Below, piece after piece: positions 9,121-17,987 of a DNA stretch of 64,000 nucleotides; the stretch's first letter is position 1; every line of letters begins with the position of its first letter. The stretch is taken from assembly GCF_000333895.2 (NCBI RefSeq), contig NZ_ANFM02000006.1:248001-312000 (forward strand), read 5' to 3'. The DNA comes from Grimontia indica. GTDB lineage: Bacteria > Pseudomonadota > Gammaproteobacteria > Enterobacterales > Vibrionaceae. The notes beneath the pieces were generated by a model. The model ran no database searches. It saw only the letters and a list, made by a program, of their open reading frames with translations, and had not been told where the DNA came from. Both the position numbers and the translations under genes were made by a program.

Positions 9121-10196
9121 GCGTTTGCCTCCTTGCGAAACAGTCCACTTACGCCTTTTGGCAGATACAAGGTGGCGAGAACAAACAACGCACCCAATGC
9201 AAACAGCCACACTTCTGGAAATTCAACCGTGAACCAGCTTTTCGCGTAGTTCACCAGCACCGCACCAATGACAGCGCCATAAAGGGTCGCGCGGCCGCCC
9301 AGTGCTACCCAAACTACGATTTCAATCGAGTTCAGCGGTGCAAATTCTCCAGGGTTAATAATGCCCACCTGCGGGACATACAAGGCTCCCGCAACACCAG
9401 CGATGGCAGCAGAGAGGACAAACAACCAGAGCTTGCTATTCTCAACGCGATACCCAACAAATCGGGCGCGGGATTCCGCATCGCGAATCGCGATCGTCAA
9501 TGCACCTAATCGGCTGACAACCACCGCACGACACAACAAGTAAGCCAACAGCAACGCCATCACGGTCGCCGTAAATAACCCAATTCGGGTGGCATCGCTT
9601 TGAAGGCTGAAACCGAGAATGTCTTTGAAATCCGTCAGGCCATTGTTGCCGCCAAATCCCATTTCATTGCGGAAGAAAGCCAGCATCAAAGCGAACGTCA
9701 TCGCCTGCGTCATGATGGAGAGGTAGACCCCGGACACGCGTGAGCGGAACGCCAGCCAGCCGAACACAAAGGCCAACAAACCCGGCACAGCGACCGCCAT
9801 CAAACAGGCAAACCAGAATTGGTCGAAGCCGAACCAAAACCACGGCAGTTCCTGCCAGTTAAGGAACACCATAAAGTCCGGCAGTTCTGGGTTACCGTAA
9901 ACACCGCGATCACCAATCTGGCGCATCAGGTACATGCCCATGGCATATCCGCCGAGTGCGAAGAACGCGCCGTGACCCAGACTCAAAATACCAAGATAGC
10001 CCCACACCAAATCCACTGACAGCGCGAGAATGGCGAAGCAGAGATATTTGCCAAGCAGAGAAACGGTATAGGTTTCGAGATGAAAAACGCTACCCGCCGG
10101 TACCACCAGATTCAGGATAGGCACCAGAAAACTGATGCTCAGCAGCACCACAATCATCATGACCGTTGAGCGGTCGAAAAGGGATTTAGTGACCAT
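9117..10196 (-). CDS. urtC: Urea ABC transporter permease UrtC
   Basis: Inner-membrane permease subunit (359 residues) of the LivM type with eight to ten hydrophobic spans. Hallmarks are VWGYLGILSLGHGAFFALGGYAMG near residue 70, the UrtC-specific insert with PELPDFMVFLNWQELPWFW, and GFGGNNGLTDFKDILGF. GGAGGAC lies before the ATG; the start is directly adjacent to the urtB stop and the end overlaps the urtD start by 4 bp, so the three genes are translationally coupled. Confidence 0.96.
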   Translation of the reverse strand: MVTKSLFDRSTVMMIVVLLSISFLVPILNLVVPAGSVFHLETYTVSLLGKYLCFAILALSVDLVWGYLGILSLGHGAFFALGGYAMGMYLMRQIGDRGVYGNPELPDFMVFLNWQELPWFWFGFDQFWFACLMAVAVPGLLAFVFGWLAFRSRVSGVYLSIMTQAMTFALMLAFFRNEMGFGGNNGLTDFKDILGFSLQSDATRIGLFTATVMALLLAYLLCRAVVVSRLGALTIAIRDAESRARFVGYRVENSKLWLFVLSAAIAGVAGALYVPQVGIINPGEFAPLNSIEIVVWVALGGRATLYGAVIGAVLVNYAKSWFTVEFPEVWLFALGALFVLATLYLPKGVSGLFRKEANA

Positions 10197-11879
10197 TTAG
10201 TTGTCCTCCGCCATGCGTCCACGTTGCGGGAACAAACCTTTAGGACGTTTCTGAATAAAGAGGATGATGAACACCAGAACTAGGATCTTCGCCAATACAG
10301 CGCCCGCCCAAGGTTCCAAGACTTTGTTGAACACGCCCAGGCTCAAGCCTGCAGCCAGCGTTCCCCATAGGTTTCCAACACCACCGAAGACCACCACCAT
10401 GAAAGAGTCAATGATGTAAGCCTGACCCATGTTCGGCCCCACATTGGTGAGCTGGGAAAGCGCCACGCCAGCAACACCGGCGATGCCAGAGCCCAAACCA
10501 AAGGTCGCCATGTCGACCCATTCAGATCGCACACCCATCGCGCGGGCCATTGCACGGTTTTGAGACACGGCGCGAACCTGCAAGCCCAGCGGCGTGCGTT
10601 TCAAAATAAACAGGAGTGCAAAGAAAACCATCAGGCAGAACACCATGATGTACATGCGACTGGCTGTCAGCTCTAGCATCGGCGTCACTTCAATCATGCC
10701 GCTCATAAAATCAGGCGTACTGACGGAACGGTTAAGCGGTGAGAAGATGCTACGGACTGCTTGTTGCAGAATGAGGCTGATACCAAAGGTCGCCAGCAGA
10801 GTTTCCAATGGTCGACCGTAAAGATGTCGAATCACCGAGCGTTCTATCGCCATGCCCACCAAACCGGAAACCACAAAGGCGCAAGGAATAGAAAGCAGCA
10901 ACGCCATGCCGGTTTGCGCCGGGAAAAGTTGTTGCAGCACATAAGTAGTATACGCGCCGATCATGATCAGCTCACCATGTGCCATGTTAATCACGCCCAT
11001 TACACCAAATGTGATGGCAAGGCCGATTCCCGCGAGCACTAGTACCGACCCAAGACTTAAACCGAAGTACAAGGTCTGGGCGGCATTCACTACACGCTGG
11101 CTCTGTTCATACTCAGCAATCGCTTTATCAAGCGCTGTGATGGTTTCAACATCATCACTCTGCACTTTCGCTCTTGCTGCCTGCAGCGCATCAAAGGCTT
11201 CGGGCAAACCAACGCTAGACAGGAAAGTTATGGCTTCCATGGTCTGCTTTGCTTCCATGGTCTGCGTTGCTTCGCTGCCTTCTGTCACTGAGTAAACTGA
11301 AATCGCCGTCGACAAGTACTTTTTAGTGACAGTGTCACTCTCATCATCACGTATCGAAACGATGGCAGGCAGTAAGGAGGCATCAAGCTCCCCAATCATA
11401 CGTCTAGCAGCAGTTTGTCGGGTTTCTGCATCAGCGCTGGACAGTGCAGCTGTCGCCATGACTGTCTTTATCTGACTGCGGATACTGTTATTGATGGTCA
11501 CCGCACGGTACTGGCGTTTCTTTTCTACCGTCACAGTATCGCCAGAAAGGATATTGGTCAGCTCGCTGCCTTTCGCCAATGGCGGCTCGGCAAGATACCA
11601 AACAGATCTGGCTTTCTTGTCGTAAACCACCTGCTTATTCAGCAAGCCTTCAAGAAGTTGAATGTTTGAAACTGTTACTTGTTCTGATGACTCAGCTGTA
11701 GCGATAAAAGCAATCGCGGCTTCTTTGTCACCAAACGATTTACCCGCAAGTGCGCTTGCGGCTTGCGACATCTCCGAAATGTCGGCATTCGCCTGTGCTG
11801 TTATCAGCACGCCACTCATAACAACGAGTAAACGGCACAACCACAGCAGGCGATTCATTGTTGCTGTCAAACGTTGCAT
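10197..11879 (-). CDS. urtB: Urea ABC transporter permease UrtB
   Basis: Permease subunit of the LivH type. The first 40 residues carry a signal-like hydrophobic stretch, residues about 40-260 form the periplasmic, helical-repeat extension characteristic of proteobacterial UrtB, and the rest is the membrane domain with GVMGVINMAHGELIMIGAY and the ATFGLGSGIAGVAGVALSQL block. The ATG at 11879 is chosen for AAGGA 7 bases upstream (560 residues). A 138 bp gap separates it from urtA and holds a structured, terminator-like element. Confidence 0.94.
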   Translation of the reverse strand: MQRLTATMNRLLWLCRLLVVMSGVLITAQANADISEMSQAASALAGKSFGDKEAAIAFIATAESSEQVTVSNIQLLEGLLNKQVVYDKKARSVWYLAEPPLAKGSELTNILSGDTVTVEKKRQYRAVTINNSIRSQIKTVMATAALSSADAETRQTAARRMIGELDASLLPAIVSIRDDESDTVTKKYLSTAISVYSVTEGSEATQTMEAKQTMEAITFLSSVGLPEAFDALQAARAKVQSDDVETITALDKAIAEYEQSQRVVNAAQTLYFGLSLGSVLVLAGIGLAITFGVMGVINMAHGELIMIGAYTTYVLQQLFPAQTGMALLLSIPCAFVVSGLVGMAIERSVIRHLYGRPLETLLATFGISLILQQAVRSIFSPLNRSVSTPDFMSGMIEVTPMLELTASRMYIMVFCLMVFFALLFILKRTPLGLQVRAVSQNRAMARAMGVRSEWVDMATFGLGSGIAGVAGVALSQLTNVGPNMGQAYIIDSFMVVVFGGVGNLWGTLAAGLSLGVFNKVLEPWAGAVLAKILVLVFIILFIQKRPKGLFPQRGRMAEDN

Positions 11880-11892
11880 GAATCGATCCTTC

Positions 11893-11979
11893 GAAAAAGT
11901 CCTGCCAATGCGGTTCATATGTGCAAGGAGACGGCACCGCAAAGGCAGGTAAACTGGAAGCAACCTTCCGGGCAGGACT
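11893..11979 (-). promoter_or_regulatory. Structured RNA or attenuator-like element between urtA and urtB
   Basis: Read on the minus strand, AGTCCTGCC (11979-11971) can pair with GGCAGGACT (11906-11898), and a run of T follows (11897-11894). Inside the 64-base loop are a GGAAG/CTTCC hairpin (11969-11956) and a perfect 6 bp TGCGGT/ACCGCA stem (11941-11936 with 11914-11909), giving a three-way junction. A second CCTGCC copy at 11949-11944 could pair with the same 3' arm, an alternative terminator-like fold. It is probably a partial terminator or mRNA-stability element that lets urtA be made in excess; a ligand-sensing role is speculation. Confidence 0.5.
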
Positions 11980-12017
11980 CTCTATGGACTCCCTACCCTA
12001 GTAGATAGAATCAGAAC

Positions 12018-13313
12018 TTATTCAGCGACACCTGAGCACTGGCCCGTGGTGACATTGAAGCTGCCGCAAGACATTGGCTTCAGCCAGCTTGCAAACAGGT
12101 CTTTGGAGCCAGTCAGGTAATCAGACCACGCATCACCCGCAACAACATCTGGGGTTTCCCACACGGTCACGAACTGACCGTCGTCCTGAATTTCACCAAT
12201 CAACACAGGCTTAGTGATGTGGTGGTTAGGCATCATGGTCGCAAAACCGCCAGTCAGGTTTGGAACAGTCACACCAATGATCGATTCCTGAACGGCTTCA
12301 GAATCTGTGGTGCCTGCTTTCTCAACCGCTTTCGCCCACATGTTGAAACCCAGGTAAGTGGCTTCCATTGGATCGTTAGTCACACGCTTGTCGTCTTTGA
12401 TGTAGGCATGCCACTTCTCAACGAACTCGTCGTTGGTGTCAGTTTCCACGCTCATGAAGTAGTTCCATGCCGCGAGGTGGCCCACCAGCGCAGAAGTGTC
12501 CATACCAGACAGTTCTTCTTCACCGACTGAGAACGCGACGACAGGAATGTCTTCCGCTTCTACGCCCTGAGCAGCAAGCTCTTTGTAGAAAGGCACGTTG
12601 GCGTCACCGTTGATGGTAGAAACCACTGCGGTTTTCTTACCGGCAGCACCGAATTTCTTGATGTCAGCAACGATTGACTGCCAATCAGAGTGACCAAATG
12701 GGGTGTAATTGATCATGATGTCTTCTTTGGCGACACCACTGTCAATTAAATAGGCTTCGAGGATTTTGTTAGTCGTACGTGGATAGACATAGTCAGTACC
12801 TGCCAATACCCAGCGCTCAACGCCAAGGTCTTTTTTCAGGTAATCAACAGCAGGAATTGCCTGCTGGTTAGGCGCAGCGCCAGTGTAGAACACGTTTTTC
12901 GAGGACTCTTCACCCTCGTACTGAACAGGATAGAACAGCAGGCTGTTAAGTTCTTCGAATACAGGTAAGACAGATTTACGTGAAACGGATGTCCAGCAGC
13001 CGAACACAACATCTACTTCTTCTTTCTCAATCAGTTCGCGTGCTTTTTCTGCAAACAGCGGCCAGTTTGAAGCTGGGTCAACCACAACGGCTTCCAGCTT
13101 CTTGCCGAGCAAGCCGCCTTTCTTGTTTTGCTCGTCCACCATCATCAACACGGTGTCTTTCAACGTCGTTTCACTGATCGCCATCGTTCCAGATAGCGAG
13201 TGCAAGACACCCACTTTGATGGTGTCTTCTTCAGCGACAACCTGAAATGAGATGCCAGCACCAGCGATAACCGCAGCACTTACCCAATTTAATGCAAACT
13301 TCTTCCCATTCAT
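12018..13313 (-). CDS. urtA: Urea ABC transporter substrate-binding protein UrtA
   Basis: Periplasmic urea-binding protein of the branched-chain amino acid receptor fold (431 residues). It has an N-terminal signal peptide ending near VVAEED, then IKVGVLHSLSGTMAISE, VVFGCWTSVSRKSVLPVFEE, LLFYPVQYEGEESSKNVFYTGAAPNQQ and TDYVYPRTTNKI, all signatures of UrtA rather than LivJ. The C-terminal end with two Cys is also typical. AAAGGAG precedes the ATG, and a sigma54 promoter lies 37-52 bp upstream. As the first gene of the unit and followed by a partial terminator, it is expected to be the most abundant product. Confidence 0.96.
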   Translation of the reverse strand: MNGKKFALNWVSAAVIAGAGISFQVVAEEDTIKVGVLHSLSGTMAISETTLKDTVLMMVDEQNKKGGLLGKKLEAVVVDPASNWPLFAEKARELIEKEEVDVVFGCWTSVSRKSVLPVFEELNSLLFYPVQYEGEESSKNVFYTGAAPNQQAIPAVDYLKKDLGVERWVLAGTDYVYPRTTNKILEAYLIDSGVAKEDIMINYTPFGHSDWQSIVADIKKFGAAGKKTAVVSTINGDANVPFYKELAAQGVEAEDIPVVAFSVGEEELSGMDTSALVGHLAAWNYFMSVETDTNDEFVEKWHAYIKDDKRVTNDPMEATYLGFNMWAKAVEKAGTTDSEAVQESIIGVTVPNLTGGFATMMPNHHITKPVLIGEIQDDGQFVTVWETPDVVAGDAWSDYLTGSKDLFASWLKPMSCGSFNVTTGQCSGVAE

Positions 13314-13349
13314 TGCAAAAGCTCCTTTTGAGTATCTGGGATACCCTTG

Positions 13350-13365
13350 AGCAAGAGCCTTGCCA
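13350..13365 (-). promoter_or_regulatory. Sigma54 (-24/-12) promoter of the urt-ure unit
   Basis: On the minus strand the sequence is TGGCAAGGCTCTTGCT, matching the RpoN consensus TGGCACG-N4-TTGCW with the GG and GC elements at the exact required spacing. It lies 37 bp before the urtA start, leaving room for a short leader with the ribosome site. Confidence 0.8.
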
Positions 13366-13464
13366 TAAACGAGATGTTGCTCGCAAATAAATCACAACCC
13401 AATGAAATAAAACAGGTTTTATACAGAGCATCAAACGTTATAGACACGAACACAAAATTCAAGA

Positions 13465-13481
13465 TGCTTAAGAATGGTGCA
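13465..13481. promoter_or_regulatory. NtrC-like dyad, proximal
   Basis: TGCTTA-AGAAT-GGTGCA fits the NtrC consensus TGCACC-N5-GGTGCA at 9 of 12 positions, with one perfect half-site. It lies about 110 bp upstream of the -24/-12 element, a normal enhancer distance. Confidence 0.45.
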
Positions 13482-13535
13482 TAGAAACCTGCCCAACGCA
13501 CTATATTAGTCACTCCTTAGCTAGGAATGACACGA

Positions 13536-13552
13536 CGCACTTATATGGAGCA
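13536..13552. promoter_or_regulatory. NtrC-like dyad, distal
   Basis: CGCACT-TATAT-GGAGCA, read on the minus strand as TGCTCC-N5-AGTGCG, matches the NtrC consensus at 9 of 12 positions. It is 71 bp from the proximal dyad, close to seven helical turns. Confidence 0.4.
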
Positions 13553-13647
13553 TCGTTCTGTATTTTTTAGTACAGGCAGGAGAGATCAATCCGGACGAAC
13601 TATGCTTACGTACTAGCAAACATGTTCTTTGTGGAAGGGCGTGTATC

Positions 13648-14094
13648 ATGAAAACGTTCACTTATCTTGGGTTGGCTCTGACTGGGCTGTGGTTCAGCAC
13701 AAACACGCTCGCCTACCCGATGTACGGTCTGATTGAACCCCACCGAACACTTATCTATTTTTCAAAAGGTTTCGATGAAAACGTCGCCTCTTTTGAGCGT
13801 CAGTTGCTGGTTCATCGCTGCCAGATTGATGACAGAGACCTCCATACGCTCATTTTAGACATGAACGATCTGTCCGACTCCCGAGGCCTATTCTCTTCGC
13901 AGGAAATCATCAAACTGATGAACAAATATCGCGTGCGGAACAACGAGCATACCGCGGTATTGATCGGTAAGGATGGCACCGAAAAAGCCCGTTGGCGTCA
14001 GGGTTTTGATATCAACGAAATGGTGCAGGTTATTGATGAGATGCCAATGCGGAAGGCAGAAATCAGGGAACGAGGTTTGAGGTGTAGCATTTAG
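13648..14094 (+). CDS. DUF4174 exported protein
   Basis: Exported protein of 148 residues with signal peptide MKTFTYLGLALTGLWFSTNTLA. The mature part, from the RTLIYFSKGFDENVASFERQ block through AVLIGKDGTEKARWRQGFDINEMVQVIDEMPMRK, is the DUF4174 fold, a thioredoxin-like domain without a catalytic CXXC. Its function is unknown. GGAAGGG lies before the ATG. It is divergent from urtA and converges on phhB across a terminator. Confidence 0.8.
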   Translation: MKTFTYLGLALTGLWFSTNTLAYPMYGLIEPHRTLIYFSKGFDENVASFERQLLVHRCQIDDRDLHTLILDMNDLSDSRGLFSSQEIIKLMNKYRVRNNEHTAVLIGKDGTEKARWRQGFDINEMVQVIDEMPMRKAEIRERGLRCSI

Positions 14095-14113
14095 CTGTCG
14101 CTGTTTTCTCTAT

Positions 14114-14137
14114 AAAGGGGCATTGCGCCCCTTTCTT
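14114..14137. terminator. Terminator between DUF4174 and phhB
   Basis: AAAGGGGC, a five-base loop and GCCCCTTT followed by CTT; the A-run on the left also serves minus-strand transcripts from phhAB. Confidence 0.7.
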
Positions 14138-14152
14138 ACTTTTTAGCGAAGA

Positions 14153-14494
14153 TCAGTCTTCGCACAACAAATCTGTCTTGGCTGCACAGATAAAATCATT
14201 TTTGTGCAAACCTTTAATTTTGTGGGTCCACCAAGTAACTGAACAGCTTCCCCACTCCAGAAGAATGGCCGGGTGATGTCCTTCAGCTTCTGCTAACTCC
14301 GCCACCTTGTCTGCAAATTCCCACGCCAATTTGAAGTTGCGGAACTTATAAACGCGTTGCAATTGGTTGATGCCATCGACCTCCAGCAGTTGCCACTCAG
14401 GAAGCGTGGACATCAAACTTGCCGCTTCATCACCGTCCACTCTTGGCGCATCTGCACGGCAGGCTTCACATTGCAGTTCTGACAATTGTTCCAT
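14153..14494 (-). CDS. phhB: Pterin-4a-carbinolamine dehydratase PhhB
   Basis: Recycles the 4a-hydroxytetrahydropterin produced by PhhA. The 113-residue protein has the PCD/DCoH pattern [27 protein letters not shown] followed by [19 protein letters not shown], with the catalytic paired His in EGHHP and the later His. The N terminus has a Cys-x2-Cys (LQCEACR) seen in bacterial PhhB. The ATG at 14494 has GGGAG upstream, and the gene follows phhA by 10 bp as one operon. Confidence 0.95.
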   Translation of the reverse strand: MEQLSELQCEACRADAPRVDGDEAASLMSTLPEWQLLEVDGINQLQRVYKFRNFKLAWEFADKVAELAEAEGHHPAILLEWGSCSVTWWTHKIKGLHKNDFICAAKTDLLCED

Positions 14495-14504
14495 TTCATT
14501 CTCC

Positions 14505-15296
14505 CTATTGTGCGATTTTCTGAGGGTAAAGTGGCGCATGCAGACCAAGGGCTTTTGCCCTGTTCACACACGCGAGCAAGTCGAGTTTCTCGAGTTCGTA
14601 CAGCTCGTCGAGCGTACTTAAATAAAAGTAGATCGGTTGCAGAATGTCGATGCGATAAGGCGTTCTCATTACGTCGATCACATCCAATTTTTTCCGAATC
14701 GGTTCATCGCTATTAAAGGCATACTCGGTTTCCGCAGGTGAAGACAAAATCCCACCGCCGTATATTGATAGCCCCTCGTCGTTTTGAACCAGCCCAAACT
14801 CAACCGTAAACCAGTACAACCTTGCAAGATATACGCGATCTGCCTTAGATGCGTTCACTCCCAGCTTGCCATAATGTTGGGTAAATGAAGCAAACGCTGG
14901 ATGCGTCAACATGGCGCAATGACCGAAAATTTCGTGGAAGAAGTCAGGCTCTTGTAGATAGTCAAAGTCCTGCTGAGTGCGAAGAAAGGTCGCGACAGGA
15001 AACCGTTTTGATGCAAGCAGCGCGAAGAAATGGTCGAAATCAATCAAAGCTGGCACAGGCTCCAGCTGCCAACCCGTTGTTTCTGCCAGAACACGGTTGA
15101 TGGAAGATATCTGTGGCGCACAATTTGTGGGCAAATCCAACAATGCCAGCCCATCAAAATACTCACGACACGCCTTGCCCTTGATGCAGTCTAACTGTCT
15201 GGCGACAAGCTGCGTCCAGACCTCATGTTCGTCATCCGTCCAAGCGATCTGACCTTTAGAATCCAACGGCTTAGATTCGTATTGATGCTGTTTCAT
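14505..15296 (-). CDS. phhA: Phenylalanine 4-monooxygenase PhhA
   Basis: Tetrahydropterin- and iron-dependent phenylalanine hydroxylase, first step of phenylalanine breakdown through tyrosine. The single-domain bacterial form (263 residues) lacks the regulatory ACT domain. The iron ligands are visible in [18 protein letters not shown] (two His) and the distal Glu in [33 protein letters not shown] follows. The ATG at 15296 is favoured over a GTG at 15302 because GGAGG lies 7 bases away. Co-transcribed with phhB. Confidence 0.96.
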   Translation of the reverse strand: MKQHQYESKPLDSKGQIAWTDDEHEVWTQLVARQLDCIKGKACREYFDGLALLDLPTNCAPQISSINRVLAETTGWQLEPVPALIDFDHFFALLASKRFPVATFLRTQQDFDYLQEPDFFHEIFGHCAMLTHPAFASFTQHYGKLGVNASKADRVYLARLYWFTVEFGLVQNDEGLSIYGGGILSSPAETEYAFNSDEPIRKKLDVIDVMRTPYRIDILQPIYFYLSTLDELYELEKLDLLACVNRAKALGLHAPLYPQKIAQ

Positions 15297-15659
15297 CGAC
15301 ACGCCTCCCTGTTTCGTCTCTACAAAAAACGATAGCGGTTCAACATGGAGAGGAAAACACCCGGGCGGGTTTTACAGAACACCAGTGCGTAACATTTTAT
15401 TTACATCCCGCTTTTACGCGAGCGGTGAGTGGAAGATGATTTTTGTCTCCCTCGTCTTGCACGTCATTGCCATTAAGACAAAGATAACAATTGTAAGAGA
15501 AGGCAGACATTACGTGGCTTTCAGCGAGGTTCCCAAGCACAAAAAAGCGTCTCACCTCGGAGAAGATCACATTAATCTAGCATGCAAGCTAATGATTGAT
15601 TTGCCGATAGTACGCTTTCGCGTAACATCGGTCAGATCTGATTGAGAGGTAAGGTAGTC
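15297..15659. other. Divergent gap between phhA and the EAL gene
   Basis: About 360 bp without a convincing gene. One open frame on the plus strand here has no ribosome site or recognisable product. TTGCCG at 15601 and TAACAT at 15623 (16 bp apart) could be the sigma70 promoter of the EAL gene. No TyrR/PhhR-type box was found by eye. Confidence 0.35.
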
Positions 15660-16493
15660 GTGGTTAAGCACTTGAGGACACAATCTGAATTTGAGGAATG
15701 CCTGCGCACCGATACAAATGGTGACGTGATGGCTGTCTTCAATGGATTGGAACTTCGCAGTGTCTTTCAGCCTATCTTCCGGGCAAATGGCACGGTACTT
15801 GGGTTTGAAGCGCTAGTGCGGGCCAGAAAAACGGATGGAGAGCCAGCCTGCCCTGCACATCTTTTCAGGAAGCTCGATCACGACCATCCGGACTTTATAA
15901 ACCAAATCAGTATCGACAAACTTGCCCGCGTTATCCATATCAGAAACTTCTCTTTATTCGCTGGTAATCACTCCATCTTTCTCAACATGCTGCCGTCTTC
16001 TGCCGTCGCTTCTATCGAGACTTTTTCCAAGCAGAATCTAATGGTCAAACGTTTAGCTGAGCTTGGCATTCCGCGTCATCACGTTGTACTTGAAGTGGTT
16101 GAGCACCTGCACGCCGACACCCTCTCGCTCTCCGTTGCCATTACACAATCTATTAATAACGGCTTCCAAATCGCGGTAGATGACTACGGCGTAGAGGGCT
16201 CAGAGGAAATGCGTGTACGTATGATTCGCCCAAGCCTAATTAAGATCGACCGTTCTTTAGTGCAACGTTATGTAGAAGGCGAAGTAGAAACCATGCTGCG
16301 TGCTGTTGCCCTCGCCAACGAAGTGAATGCTGAAATATTGGTGGAGGGCATCGAGAATCAGGAAGAATACGAAGCCATGCGCGCCCTGCACATCAATTAC
16401 TTCCAGGGTTTCTATTTGGGCATGCCACAGCGCTTGGAAGATTTCTTTGCTGCCAACCCTGGCAAGCGCGGGCCGACCCAGAAGGTCGAATAA
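15660..16493 (+). CDS. Stand-alone EAL-domain protein (probable cyclic-di-GMP phosphodiesterase)
   Basis: Cytoplasmic protein of about 277 residues, nearly all one EAL domain without GGDEF, sensor or membrane span. Catalytic-type motifs are present: FEALVRA (the EAL signature), FLNMLPSS (metal-binding Asn), LEVVEH, VDDYG (the DD pair), IKIDRSL and VEGIE with QGFYLG at the end. It therefore probably hydrolyses cyclic di-GMP, although a binding-only role is possible. The GTG at 15660 is preferred, with AAGG 5 bases upstream; a TTG at 15642 has no ribosome site. Confidence 0.85.
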   Translation: MVKHLRTQSEFEECLRTDTNGDVMAVFNGLELRSVFQPIFRANGTVLGFEALVRARKTDGEPACPAHLFRKLDHDHPDFINQISIDKLARVIHIRNFSLFAGNHSIFLNMLPSSAVASIETFSKQNLMVKRLAELGIPRHHVVLEVVEHLHADTLSLSVAITQSINNGFQIAVDDYGVEGSEEMRVRMIRPSLIKIDRSLVQRYVEGEVETMLRAVALANEVNAEILVEGIENQEEYEAMRALHINYFQGFYLGMPQRLEDFFAANPGKRGPTQKVE

Positions 16494-16640
16494 GAAAATC
16501 GGCTAACCTCTCACCACTCTCCCCCTGTTCTTCCAGTTATTTTTTATCAAGCCTCCGTTAAGTGCTAAAATCGCCGACAACTTTTCGCCTCAGCGCATGT
16601 TGAAAGGCGTTTATACAGAATTACAAAGGCAATCATTCGC

Positions 16641-17585
16641 ATGATTAACAATTCCATCCAGTGGTTCCCGGGCCACATGCACAAAGCGCGTAAAGAAATC
16701 GAAGAAGTGGTACCAAAAATCGATGTGATCATCGAGGTACTGGACGCGCGCATTCCGTTTAGCAGCGAAAACCCAATGATTCGCCGCATCCGCAAAGATA
16801 AGCCAGTGATTAAAGTGCTGAACAAGCGCGATCTGGCTGACCCGGAGATGACTGCCCTGTGGCTTGAACACCTTGAAAAAGAACAAGGTGTAAAAGCGAT
16901 GGCTATCACCACTGAGCAAATCAGTGAAGTGAATAAAATCATGGATCTTTGCCACAAGCTCGCCCCTCACCGTGAAGAAATGGGCAAGAACATTCGCACC
17001 ATGATCATGGGTATTCCGAACGTCGGTAAATCCACTATCATCAACACACTGGCTGGCCGTGTTGTCGCGAAAACCGGTAACCAACCGGCTGTCACCCGCC
17101 AACAGCAGCGCATTAACCTGCAAAATGGTGTGGTACTTTCTGACACCCCAGGGATCCTGTGGCCAAAAGTAGAAAATCCACACAGTGGCTTCCGCCTTGC
17201 AGCAACTGGCGCGGTAAAAGACACGGCGATGGAATATGACGAAGTAGCGTTCTACACCGTGGAATATCTCGCAAGCGCATACCCAGAACTGCTGAAAAAG
17301 CGCTACAACATCGAAGAGCTACCAGAAACTGAGGTGGAACTGATGGAAGCGATTGGCGAGAAGCGCGGCTGTTTGCGTGCTGGCGGCCGTATCGACCTGC
17401 ACAAAGCCTCAGAGATTCTGATCAACGACCTTCGCAACGGAGCACTGGGTCTCATCACGCTGGAACACCCAGACATGATCAGCCAGGAACTGGTTGAAGT
17501 AGAAGAAGCCGCAGCACAGAAAGCAGAAGAAAAAGCGAAACACAAAGAAGAGCGTCGTAAGCGATATTTGAAGAATAAGCGCTAA
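16641..17585 (+). CDS. rbgA: Ribosome biogenesis GTPase YlqF/RbgA
   Basis: Circularly permuted GTPase that acts late in assembly of the large ribosomal subunit. The permuted motif order is visible: the G4 motif NKRD at about 52-55 comes first, then the P-loop GIPNVGKST at about 124-132 and DTPG at about 173. The N-terminal WFPGHMHKA is a family signature. A C-terminal domain and a Lys/Glu-rich tail complete 314 residues. Ribosome site AAAGG is rather far from the ATG. Ends in a strong terminator. Confidence 0.94.
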   Translation: MINNSIQWFPGHMHKARKEIEEVVPKIDVIIEVLDARIPFSSENPMIRRIRKDKPVIKVLNKRDLADPEMTALWLEHLEKEQGVKAMAITTEQISEVNKIMDLCHKLAPHREEMGKNIRTMIMGIPNVGKSTIINTLAGRVVAKTGNQPAVTRQQQRINLQNGVVLSDTPGILWPKVENPHSGFRLAATGAVKDTAMEYDEVAFYTVEYLASAYPELLKKRYNIEELPETEVELMEAIGEKRGCLRAGGRIDLHKASEILINDLRNGALGLITLEHPDMISQELVEVEEAAAQKAEEKAKHKEERRKRYLKNKR

Positions 17586-17626
17586 GGCGAGATTCGAGAT
17601 AAGAGTCTCGAGAGTTGAGATTGAAG

Positions 17627-17651
17627 AGCCCTGCGAATGCGGGGCTTTTTG
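17627..17651 (+). terminator. Terminator after rbgA
   Basis: AGCCCTGC, loop GAAT, GCGGGGCT then TTTTT, 40 bp after the stop. Confidence 0.85.
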
Positions 17652-17987
17652 TTTTGGCTAGCTTTTGGTTCTTCCCCTATTGTTTTAGGGGAAGTTAGAT
17701 GAAGACTTTGCTATTGGCTCTGGAGCATTTTGGGACAATTTCGAGTTGAGAATTGTGTTCGTAACTGTCGAGTTCGGATTACTTCAGATAGGGAAACCGA
17801 AATAAGTGACTTTGTGGTTCAGGGACGCAGCCAAAAGATGGTTATTGCCTATTAACCAGAGAAGGGCTCATATGTGTTAGCTTTTTGATTAATGGATCTG
17901 CATTTGTAATTCGTGAAAATCCAATACCAAAATTGCCAGAGCTACAAGTCCTACAGTGATAACTAGTAAGAGTCAGTGGTAAAGCTT
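17652..17987. other. AT-rich gap after rbgA
   Basis: About 335 bp without a gene, beginning the AT-rich patch that runs to 20.2 kb. The only structure seen is a perfect 9 bp hairpin, CTTCCCCTA/TAGGGGAAG with a six-base loop (17671-17694), with no T-run, so it is not an obvious terminator. Confidence 0.4.

Larger units (their letters stand above)
13314..13647. other. Divergent control region between urtA and the DUF4174 gene
   Basis: About 330 bp without a gene. It contains the sigma54 promoter and two 17 bp NtrC-like dyads described separately. No clear sigma70 promoter was identified for the plus-strand gene at 13648, although its ribosome site is good. Confidence 0.6.

Noticed and set aside
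17671-17694. CTTCCCCTA/TAGGGGAAG hairpin as a second terminator of rbgA
   Set aside because: No T-run follows in either direction and a strong terminator already stands 40 bp earlier.
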